Assembly: GCA_025454095.1 (NCBI GenBank) | Contig: JALOPC010000081.1 | Coordinates: 1-6,781 of the forward strand | Direction of reading: 5' to 3' | Length of the DNA stretch: 6,781 bases | Origin: Syntrophales bacterium | GTDB taxonomy: Bacteria; Desulfobacterota; Syntrophia; Syntrophales; UBA2192 | Part shown: piece after piece, positions 1-4,130 of the stretch | Layout: each line of letters begins with the position of its first letter | Position numbering within the stretch: the stretch's first letter is position 1 | Program-made: the position numbers and the translations under genes | The notes under the pieces: generated by a model | Database searches by the model: none | The model's input: the letters and a program-made list of their open reading frames with translations, nothing else | What the model was told of the DNA's origin: nothing

Positions 1-563
1 CGGATCGATACGGGGGGAGCGTCGAAAACAGGGCCCGGATCATCCTGGAGATCCTGGCTGCGATCCGGGGCGTCGCGGGCGGGGAGTACCCCGTCCTGGT
101 GAAGGTGAACTCCGAGGATTTCCTGGAGGGGGGCCTCACGCGGGAGGACTCGCAGCAGGCAGCGCTTCTCATCGCCGCCGCAGGCGCCGCCGCCATCGAG
201 CTCTCCGGCGGGACGCTGCTGTCGGGCAGGCTGAGCCCCTCGCGAGCGAAGATCGACACCGCCGATCAGGAGGCGTACTTCCGCGAGGCCGCGAAGGCCC
301 TGAAGCCGAAACTGCGCATTCCCCTGATCCTGGTGGGCGGGATCCGCTCCTTCGAGGTGGCCGAGGGGCTTGTCCGAGACGGGGTCGCGGAGTTTGTGTC
401 ACTGAGCCGCCCCTTCATCCGCGAGCCGGGTCTCGTCAACCGCTGGAGAAGCGGCGACAGGCGGCGGGCGAGCTGCCTGTCCGACAACCGCTGCTTCGGC
501 CCGGCCATGCGCGGGAAGGGTTTTTACTGCGTGGTGGACAGGGAGGAGAGAGAAGGAGGGTAG
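1..563 (+). CDS. NADH:flavin oxidoreductase, Old Yellow Enzyme family (C-terminal part)
   Basis: The 5' end lies outside the window; the first complete codon is at position 3 and 186 residues are visible. The reading opens with RYGGSVENRAR, the family signature in the second half of the FMN-binding TIM barrel, followed by LVKVN. The phosphate-gripping segment GGIR (residues 112-115, counted from the first visible codon) and SRPFIREP (135-142) complete the barrel. These enzymes use FMN and NAD(P)H to reduce activated C=C bonds. The tail has cysteines 158, 164 and 176; in the 2,4-dienoyl-CoA reductase branch four cysteines here hold a [4Fe-4S] cluster, but the expected second one is Asp161 (CLSDNRC). 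The protein ends soon after this tail, so the C-terminal flavin/NADPH domains of FadH-type enzymes are absent. The substrate cannot be told. A second in-frame TAG lies at 570-572. It converges on the thioesterase gene. Confidence 0.88.
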   Translation, partial: DRYGGSVENRARIILEILAAIRGVAGGEYPVLVKVNSEDFLEGGLTREDSQQAALLIAAAGAAAIELSGGTLLSGRLSPSRAKIDTADQEAYFREAAKALKPKLRIPLILVGGIRSFEVAEGLVRDGVAEFVSLSRPFIREPGLVNRWRSGDRRRASCLSDNRCFGPAMRGKGFYCVVDREEREGG

Positions 564-572
564 GGAGGGTAG
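555..572 (+). repeat. Tandem 9-mer duplication with double stop
   Basis: GGAGGGTAG occurs twice in perfect tandem. The first copy carries the stop codon of the flavin oxidoreductase (561-563). Because the unit is nine bases, the second copy places another TAG in the same frame (570-572). The stretch from 541 is strongly G-rich, with GGG runs at 541, 558, 563 and 567. Confidence 0.8.
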
Positions 573-622
573 AAGCGCGGACAAGTGAAACGATAGAGAT
601 CATTTTCCGCTCTTCTTCACTT
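572..622. terminator. Inverted repeats at the convergent gene junction, possible bidirectional transcript end
   Basis: Two inverted repeats interleave here. Arms 572-581 (GAAGCGCGGA) and 606-615 (TCCGCTCTTC) pair at 9 of 10 positions. Arms 583-589 (AAGTGAA) and 616-622 (TTCACTT) pair perfectly over 7. The arms alternate, and one linker is one base and another zero, so the two stems should be alternatives and not a stable pseudoknot. The region covers the stop codon of the leftward thioesterase (600-602) and lies just past the stop of the rightward oxidoreductase. There is no clean U-tract on either strand, so terminator function is inferred only from its position between convergent genes. Confidence 0.35.
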
Positions 623-1034
623 CCTTCTTTTCGCGGATGCGATGGTAGCCCAGGGCCTGCCCCGTGGCGATGAGCGTGCCCGAGGCGCCGCGAACGTCCA
701 CGGTCCAGAGGCTCAGGGATTTCTTGATGTCGACGGGCCTTGCCTCCGCCGTGATGCGCTCCCCGGGCGCGGCGGCGGCAAGGTAGTTGATCTTCAGCTC
801 CACGAGCAGAACATCGTACTCCATGGAGTTGGCGGCCACTGCGGCTGCCTGGTCGATCATGGACGACAGGATCATGCCGTGGGCGCGGTCGTGGGCATTG
901 AGGTACTCGGGCCTGATCTCGACAGAGAGGCGGGAGTAGGCCCGGCGGACCTCTTCGAGCCGGATTCCCAGGAAGGAGGCCATGGGGTCCCTGGCGACGA
1001 TCTCGCGGGCGAAGGTGATGTTCGCGTCATCCAT
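600..1034 (-). CDS. PaaI-type hotdog-fold acyl-CoA thioesterase
   Basis: This 144-residue protein has the size and motif order of single-domain PaaI/YdiI-like thioesterases, which hydrolyse acyl- or aryl-CoA thioesters in the cytoplasm. The segment NAHDRAHGMILSSMIDQAA (46-64) matches the family pattern in which Asn46 and His52-Gly53 lead into the central hot-dog helix with an acidic residue (Asp61), and it continues AVAAN to Asn69. The beta strands that follow (VELKINYLAAAAPGERITAEA) are typical of the fold. I chose the ATG at 1034-1032, not the upstream in-frame start at 1136: the extra 34 residues have no family character and would be encoded by the repeat-bearing spacer. The Shine-Dalgarno is weak (AAAAGAA). 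Its upstream neighbour on the same strand is the TonB-like gene, 176 bases away. Family confidence is good; the substrate is unknown. Confidence 0.8.
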   Translation of the reverse strand: MDDANITFAREIVARDPMASFLGIRLEEVRRAYSRLSVEIRPEYLNAHDRAHGMILSSMIDQAAAVAANSMEYDVLLVELKINYLAAAAPGERITAEARPVDIKKSLSLWTVDVRGASGTLIATGQALGYHRIREKKEVKKSGK

Positions 1035-1117
1035 GATGAGAGTTCTTTTACCAAGACTGTTCGAAAATATCCAGATGCGAGACTGCCTGAAAAGATGGGA
1101 GTCAGGAAGCGATGAAA

Positions 1118-1194
1118 TTGAGAAGTTCGGAGACATGAACGCTGAGCGATTGGCTTTCGGCCTCTCCAGGCTTCTCAGGTTCCCAACTTCTCAA
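1118..1194. repeat. Long-range inverted repeat in the spacer between thioesterase and TonB-like genes
   Basis: TTGAGAAGTT (1118-1127) is the exact reverse complement of AACTTCTCAA (1185-1194). After one mismatch the pairing continues with GGA (1129-1131) against TCC (1181-1183), giving a stem of about 13 pairs with a loop near 50 bases. The right arm is built from units of the octamer repeat at 1171-1202, so the inverted repeat may reflect an inverted copy of the same unit. Confidence 0.6.
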
Positions 1195-1202
1195 CGTCCG
1201 AG
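1171..1202. repeat. Degenerate 8-base tandem repeat
   Basis: Four consecutive octamers can be read: CTTCTCAG, GTTCCCAA, CTTCTCAA and CGTCCGAG. Their consensus is close to CTTCTCAA, or TTGAGAAG on the strand that encodes the flanking genes. A looser unit (CTCTCCAG, 1162-1169) precedes them, and an inverted single copy lies at 1119-1126. The block lies immediately downstream of the TonB-like stop codon and is non-coding under the starts chosen here. Confidence 0.55.
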
Positions 1203-1210
1203 TTTGAGCG

Positions 1211-1762
1211 TCAGTCCAGTTCGTATTCGAACTTGGCGACGATATGCAGGGTGGAGAGATTGAAGGTTGCAGGGAAGGGGGCGTAGGGGGCCGCGGCCTG
1301 CACCACGGCGAGCGCGCCGCGATCGAGAGAATCGGACCCCGATGAAGCGACGATGCCCGTTGCTGCCAGGGAGCCGTCGTTCTGGATGGAGAAGCGAACG
1401 ATCGCCGTCCCCGTCTCGCTGCGCGAATAGGCGTCCTGGGGGTATGCCCACAGGGCCTCGATCCGCTGCCGCAGATCTCGAAGATAGGCCCGGTACTTCC
1501 CGGAGGGGTTCGCAAGGTCTACGGTCTCTTCGGGACCCGGGGCGGGTTCCCGATGGGGCTTGTCGAGCGAAACGTCCTTCCTGATTTCCGTCTTTCGGCT
1601 GTCGTCGGCCATTCTTGCCGGGGGGTCGGCAAGCCGCACGGTGAAGGTCTCGAAGGGTAACGGGGAGCCGGAAGAGACCAAAAGGCCCGCCAGGGACAGG
1701 AAGGCCACGTGGCAGACGCAGGACGCAAAGAGGAATCGGATCAGGACGTTTGTCGAAATCAT
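1211..1762 (-). CDS. TonB-like energy transducer protein
   Basis: This 183-residue protein has one N-terminal membrane segment (about residues 6-30), a short periplasmic linker with some prolines and charge (about 35-88), and a TonB C-terminal domain (about 90-180) containing YLRDLRQRIEALWAYP and later SSGSDSLDRGALAVVQ and APYAPFP. The membrane segment reads FASCVCHVAFL, placing Ser14 and His18 four residues apart like Ser16 and His20 of E. coli TonB; that His is needed for coupling to ExbB/ExbD. TonB proteins carry proton-motive energy to outer-membrane transporters. At 183 residues it is shorter than E. coli TonB (239), with a brief linker. No exbB, exbD or TonB-dependent receptor lies in the window, so its partner is unknown. 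The ATG at 1762-1760 has a nearby GAGG. It is divergent from tadA. Confidence 0.78.
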   Translation of the reverse strand: MISTNVLIRFLFASCVCHVAFLSLAGLLVSSGSPLPFETFTVRLADPPARMADDSRKTEIRKDVSLDKPHREPAPGPEETVDLANPSGKYRAYLRDLRQRIEALWAYPQDAYSRSETGTAIVRFSIQNDGSLAATGIVASSGSDSLDRGALAVVQAAAPYAPFPATFNLSTLHIVAKFEYELD

Positions 1763-1786
1763 GAGGCCTCACCCGTCAGAGAGCCC

Positions 1787-1815
1787 GTTATAGTCAACCA
1801 CGGGAAATAAAGCAA
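1787..1815 (-). promoter_or_regulatory. Candidate promoter for the TonB-like gene
   Basis: On the minus strand TATAAC (1792-1787) matches five of six bases of the -10 consensus. It is preceded at a 17-base spacing by TTGCTT (1815-1810), which matches only three of six -35 bases. Transcription would begin near 1780, leaving a leader of roughly 18 bases that includes the GAGG ribosome site. This is a motif guess only. Confidence 0.3.
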
Positions 1816-1852
1816 GTTCGCTGCCAACCCGGCAGCCGACAAAGGACGAGCG

Positions 1853-2305
1853 ATGGATCGGGATGAGCATTTCATGCGGCTTGCCCTCGCCGAGGCGCAG
1901 AAGGCCATGAAGGCCGGCGAGGTGCCCGTGGGCGCCGTCGTCGTCCGGGGCGGCGAGGTCATCGCCGCGGCGCACAACGAACCCGTGGGGCGCCGCGACC
2001 CCTCCGCCCACGCGGAGATCGTGGCCCTGCGCCGGGCAGCCGCCGCGGAGGGCAATTACCGCCTTGCGGGCACGACGCTCTACGCGACGATCGAGCCCTG
2101 CCTCATGTGCGCGGGGGCCCTCATCCACGCCCGTGTTTCACGGCTTGTCTTCGGGGCGACGGACCCGAAGGGAGGCGCCGTCGTTTCCCTCTACCGGGTG
2201 CTGGAGGACGATCGCCTCAATCACCGGACAGACGTCACGGCCGGGGTCCTGGCGGCGGAATGCAGCGAAATTTTGAGTAGATTTTTCCGCGAAAAACGAT
2301 TATGA
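1853..2305 (+). CDS. tadA: tRNA-specific adenosine deaminase
   Basis: TadA converts the wobble adenosine (A34) of tRNA-Arg(ACG) to inosine in the cytoplasm, so that one tRNA can read CGU, CGC and CGA. The 150-residue length is usual. The zinc-deaminase motifs are complete: His53-Ala-Glu55 supplies one zinc ligand and the proton-shuttling glutamate, and Pro82-Cys83-x-x-Cys86 supplies the other two ligands. The flanking segments EVPVGAVVV (23-31), AHN (40-42), GNYRL (67-71) and DDRLNHRTDV near the C terminus are those of TadA, not of cytidine or guanine deaminases. The ATG at 1853 has AAGGA (1842-1846) six bases upstream, which fixes the start. The stop is 15 bases before tRNA-Ser(CGA), so the two are probably on one transcript. 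Confidence 0.95.
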   Translation: MDRDEHFMRLALAEAQKAMKAGEVPVGAVVVRGGEVIAAAHNEPVGRRDPSAHAEIVALRRAAAAEGNYRLAGTTLYATIEPCLMCAGALIHARVSRLVFGATDPKGGAVVSLYRVLEDDRLNHRTDVTAGVLAAECSEILSRFFREKRL

Positions 2306-2320
2306 ATCGTCCCTAGAAGC

Positions 2321-2415
2321 GGAGAGATACCGAAGTGGTCATAACGGGACCGACTCGAAATCGGTTTGAGGGCCTAACAGCTCTCACGGGGGTTCGAATC
2401 CCCCTCTCTCCGCCA
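2321..2415 (+). tRNA. tRNA-Ser(CGA)
   Basis: This is a class II tRNA with CCA encoded. The acceptor stem is GGAGAGA (2321-2327) with TCTCTCC (2405-2411); G2412 is the discriminator and CCA occupies 2413-2415. The anticodon stem ACCGA/TCGGT (2349-2353/2361-2365) holds the loop CTCGAAA, with anticodon CGA at 2356-2358, which reads UCG. The long variable arm (about 2366-2387) is the serine identity element. The T-arm GGGGG-TTCGAAT-CCCCC is at 2388-2404. It begins 15 bases after tadA with no room for a normal promoter of its own. Confidence 0.96.
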
Positions 2416-2613
2416 TTTTTTTCTTTTTCCCCCGCCTGAGCGGTTTTTCTCTTCTGCCCGTTCGCGCCCGATTCGGCACTTCCTTTTCCCTGATATGCTT
2501 CGCATTTTGCCCTGCAAGAAGGGTATGGACAAACGGCGGTTAAACTGGTAAGACACGCCCAATGTAAGGAGGGCTCCCAACGGGGGCCCCTCTTCGCTGA
2601 TGCGGCATATTGC
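2416..2613 (+). other. Spacer between the two tRNA-Ser genes, with weak terminator and hairpin
   Basis: These 198 bases hold no convincing gene. T-runs follow the first tRNA directly (2416-2428). Then CCGC-CTGA-GCGG (2432-2443) is followed by five Ts, a weak intrinsic terminator with only four stem pairs. Further on, TGGACA (2526-2531), a 17-base gap and TAAGAC (2549-2554) preceded by TGG could be a poor promoter for the second tRNA. A GC-rich hairpin follows at 2567-2594. Confidence 0.45.
2567..2594 (+). repeat. GC-rich hairpin upstream of tRNA-Ser(GGA)
   Basis: GAGGGCTCCC (2569-2578) can pair with GGGGGCCCCTC (2582-2592) through ten base pairs with one bulged C and one G-T wobble, closing an AAC loop; the outer A2567-T2594 and G2568-T2593 may extend it. 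There is no U-tract after it. It ends 19 bases before the mature tRNA. Its role is not evident; it could be a leader hairpin removed with the tRNA 5' leader. Confidence 0.5.
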
Positions 2614-2708
2614 GGAGAGATGCCAGAGCGGCCGAATGGGCACGACTGGAAATCGTGTGTGCGCCCCTTAAAGGTGCACCGGGGGTTCGAATCCCCCTCT
2701 CTCCGCCA
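2614..2708 (+). tRNA. tRNA-Ser(GGA)
   Basis: A second class II serine tRNA with encoded CCA (2706-2708). The acceptor stem is GGAGAGA (2614-2620) with TCTCTCC (2698-2704). The anticodon stem CACGA/TCGTG (2641-2645/2653-2657) holds the loop CTGGAAA, with anticodon GGA at 2648-2650, which reads UCC and UCU. A long variable arm (about 2658-2680) is present. The last 29 bases (2680-2708) are identical to those of tRNA-Ser(CGA) (2387-2415), and ten bases at the 5' end are shared, as expected for isoacceptors served by one synthetase. Confidence 0.96.
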
Positions 2709-2714
2709 GATAAC

Positions 2715-2751
2715 AAAAACGGCGGCGATCGGGTGTTGCCCGCCGTTTTTT
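2715..2751 (+). terminator. Strong intrinsic terminator after tRNA-Ser(GGA)
   Basis: AAAAACGGCGG (2715-2725) pairs perfectly with CCGCCGTTTTT (2740-2750), and a further T follows at 2751. The 11-bp stem with an A-tract on one side and a T-tract on the other is the form of a bidirectional Rho-independent terminator. A smaller alternative hairpin, CGGG (2730-2733) with CCCG (2739-2742), would use part of the descending arm. The next gene starts only 31 bases beyond the T-tract. Confidence 0.88.
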
Positions 2752-2782
2752 CTTTCCCGGGCCACGGGCTGCGGTTCACGAT

Positions 2783-4006
2783 GTGAAAAGGCTTCGGTCC
2801 ACCATTTCCGGCCAGGTATTTCCCTTCGAGCGCATCGAGGAGTTCGCCGGCAACGGCGAATCCCTGGAGGTGGCCGCCGACGGGCTGGCCGGCGCCCGCG
2901 TGAGGCAGGGCCGGCGGCTCTGGGAGCGATTCGCCGATTTTCTGCCCGTCGTAATCGACGACGAGATCTCGCTGGGCGAAGGCAGCACGCCGCTTCTGCC
3001 TGCCGGCAAGGCCCTGTCGACGTTTACCGGCATCGCGCGGCTGCTCTTGAAAAACGAGACGATGAACCCCACGTGGAGCTTCAAGGACCGCGGCTCGCTC
3101 ACCTCGATCGCCATGGCCAGGCAGATGGGGGAGCCCGTCACGGCCACCATCTCCACGGGCAACATGGGCCATTCCATGGCCGCCTACGGGGCGCGTGCGG
3201 GCATCCGGGCCGTTGTCTTCGTTCCGCGCTATGCGCCTGCGGAGAAGATCCGCGCCATGGCCATCCACGGGGCCACCGTCGTGAGGGTCACCGCCCCCGA
3301 CTACTCCATGATGAAACGGGAGATTCTGGGGCTGGCTTCAGGACTCAACCTCCGCGTCGTTTCGGGAAACGGCCCGATCCGCGCGGAGGGCTACAAGCTG
3401 GCGGCCTTCGAGATGTACGAACAGCTCGAGGGGCATGTTCCCGACTTTATCGCCGTGCCCACCTCGGCCTGCGGGCACATCCGGGGGCTCTTCAAGGGGT
3501 ACCGGGAGCTGATGGAGGCGGGGCTCACCGGCCGCCTGCCCCGGATGATCGTCGTCCAGGCGGCAAACGTAAACCCCCTCGTTTCGGCCATCCGGGAGGG
3601 CCGGGACCGGATCGTCCCCGTGACCGGGAAGGAAACCGTCGCCGAGGCCATCACCTCGGGCGATCCCCCCGGCGGCGCCGAGATCCTCCTGAAGGCCCGG
3701 CACTTCGGCTGGCTCGCCGAGGACGTGACGGAAGAGGAGATCCTCGATGCCCAGCGCCGGCTCGCCGGCGCCGGGTACTTCGTCGAACCGGCGGCGGCCA
3801 CGTCTCTGGCGGCCGTGGGAAAGCTGAGGGCCGCGGGGAAAATTCGCCAAGACGACTCGGTCGTCCTCATGCTCACGGGCTCGGGCCTGAAGGACATGAG
3901 CGTCTTTGCCCGCCAGGGTGTCGAGGTCGTCGAAAGCGACCTCCGGAGCATCCGGGGGGATGTGGAAAAAATCCTCGCCTCTTCCCCTCCGGGAGGGGTA
4001 TACTGA
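2783..4006 (+). CDS. thrC: Threonine synthase-like PLP-dependent enzyme
   Basis: Threonine synthase converts O-phosphohomoserine to threonine, the last step of threonine synthesis. The 407-residue protein is a fold-type II PLP enzyme. NPTWSFKDRG (95-104) contains the predicted PLP lysine, Lys101; the upstream GEGSTPLL (65-72) is typical of the family. STGN (124-127) binds the cofactor phosphate region, FVEPAAATS precedes the C-terminal part, and TGSGLKD (365-371) takes the place of the usual TGHGLKD. The N terminus aligns with the zinc-ribbon start of many threonine synthases but lacks their cysteines (STISGQ at 6-11). The start is GTG; the overlapping ATG at 2781 is followed at once by TGA in its own frame, and no other start lies upstream in frame. 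No Shine-Dalgarno is visible. It could be a paralogue with another substrate; threonine synthase is the best single call. Confidence 0.75.
   Translation: MKRLRSTISGQVFPFERIEEFAGNGESLEVAADGLAGARVRQGRRLWERFADFLPVVIDDEISLGEGSTPLLPAGKALSTFTGIARLLLKNETMNPTWSFKDRGSLTSIAMARQMGEPVTATISTGNMGHSMAAYGARAGIRAVVFVPRYAPAEKIRAMAIHGATVVRVTAPDYSMMKREILGLASGLNLRVVSGNGPIRAEGYKLAAFEMYEQLEGHVPDFIAVPTSACGHIRGLFKGYRELMEAGLTGRLPRMIVVQAANVNPLVSAIREGRDRIVPVTGKETVAEAITSGDPPGGAEILLKARHFGWLAEDVTEEEILDAQRRLAGAGYFVEPAAATSLAAVGKLRAAGKIRQDDSVVLMLTGSGLKDMSVFARQGVEVVESDLRSIRGDVEKILASSPPGGVY
3999..4004 (+). promoter_or_regulatory. Candidate -10 element of the SRP RNA
   Basis: TATACT matches five of six bases of the -10 consensus and lies seven bases before position 4011, where the SRP RNA end-stem begins. 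It overlaps the last codons and stop of the preceding gene. No -35 match is visible at 15-19 bases; instead that space holds the palindrome CCCCTC-CGG-GAGGGG (3984-3998). Confidence 0.35.
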
Positions 4007-4010
4007 AAAA

Positions 4011-4111
4011 GATAGCCGGGCCCCGTGCAACGCCGACTTGTGAACCCCGTCAGGTCCGGAAGGAAGCAGCGGTAACAAGACCCGTCGTGTGCTACGGGAA
4101 GCCTGGCTATC
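4011..4111 (+). ncRNA. ffs: Signal recognition particle RNA, small bacterial (4.5S) type
   Basis: This RNA binds Ffh and guides ribosomes making membrane proteins to FtsY. The diagnostic domain IV segment, GTCAGGTCCGGAAGGAAGC, starts at 4049 and continues into AGC, the symmetric and asymmetric loops contacted by Ffh; GGAA is the tetraloop docking to FtsY. The ends form a long helix: 4011-4021 (GATAGCCGGGC) pairs with 4101-4111 (GCCTGGCTATC) with one G-U, and 4022-4026 (CCCGT) pairs with 4094-4098 (ACGGG). About 101 nucleotides is normal for the short form without an Alu domain. No U-tract follows, so the 3' end is probably made by processing, or the transcript runs into dnaX. Ends are set by the stem and may be off by a few bases. 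Confidence 0.93.
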
Positions 4112-4115
4112 CTTA

Positions 4116-4121
4116 TATAAT
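4116..4121 (+). promoter_or_regulatory. Candidate -10 element of dnaX
   Basis: A perfect TATAAT lies in an AT-rich island (TTATATAATA, 4113-4122) within GC-rich sequence. It ends nine bases before the dnaX ATG, so transcription would start about 4128-4131. No -35 match is seen 16-19 bases upstream, where the SRP RNA end-stem lies. Confidence 0.4.
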
Positions 4122-4130
4122 ACCGGGGCC

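Noticed and set aside
1035..1136. 34-residue N-terminal extension of the thioesterase from an ATG at 1136
   Set aside because: The extension has no family similarity and overlaps the inverted repeat; the ATG at 1034 gives the normal length.
2526..2560. tRNA-like remnant or D-arm in the spacer (GGCG ... CGCC around TGGTAAGACA)
   Set aside because: Only a 4-bp stem is present and no matching anticodon arm, T-arm or acceptor can be found.
2387..2708. 29-base direct repeat at the two tRNA 3' ends as attL/attR of an integrated element
   Set aside because: The repeat is the shared T-arm and acceptor of two complete serine tRNAs with different anticodons; only 264 non-coding or tRNA bases lie between the copies and there is no integrase.
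2313..2765. Leftward open frames across the tRNA genes with peptides such as GGERGIRTP and EGDSNPR
   Set aside because: These are the well-known false proteins made by reading the antisense of serine tRNA genes; they coincide with the conserved T-arm and acceptor of both tRNAs.
4089..4130. 14-residue extension of DnaX from a GTG at 4089
   Set aside because: That GTG lies within the SRP RNA and the family normally begins at or just before YLVLARK.
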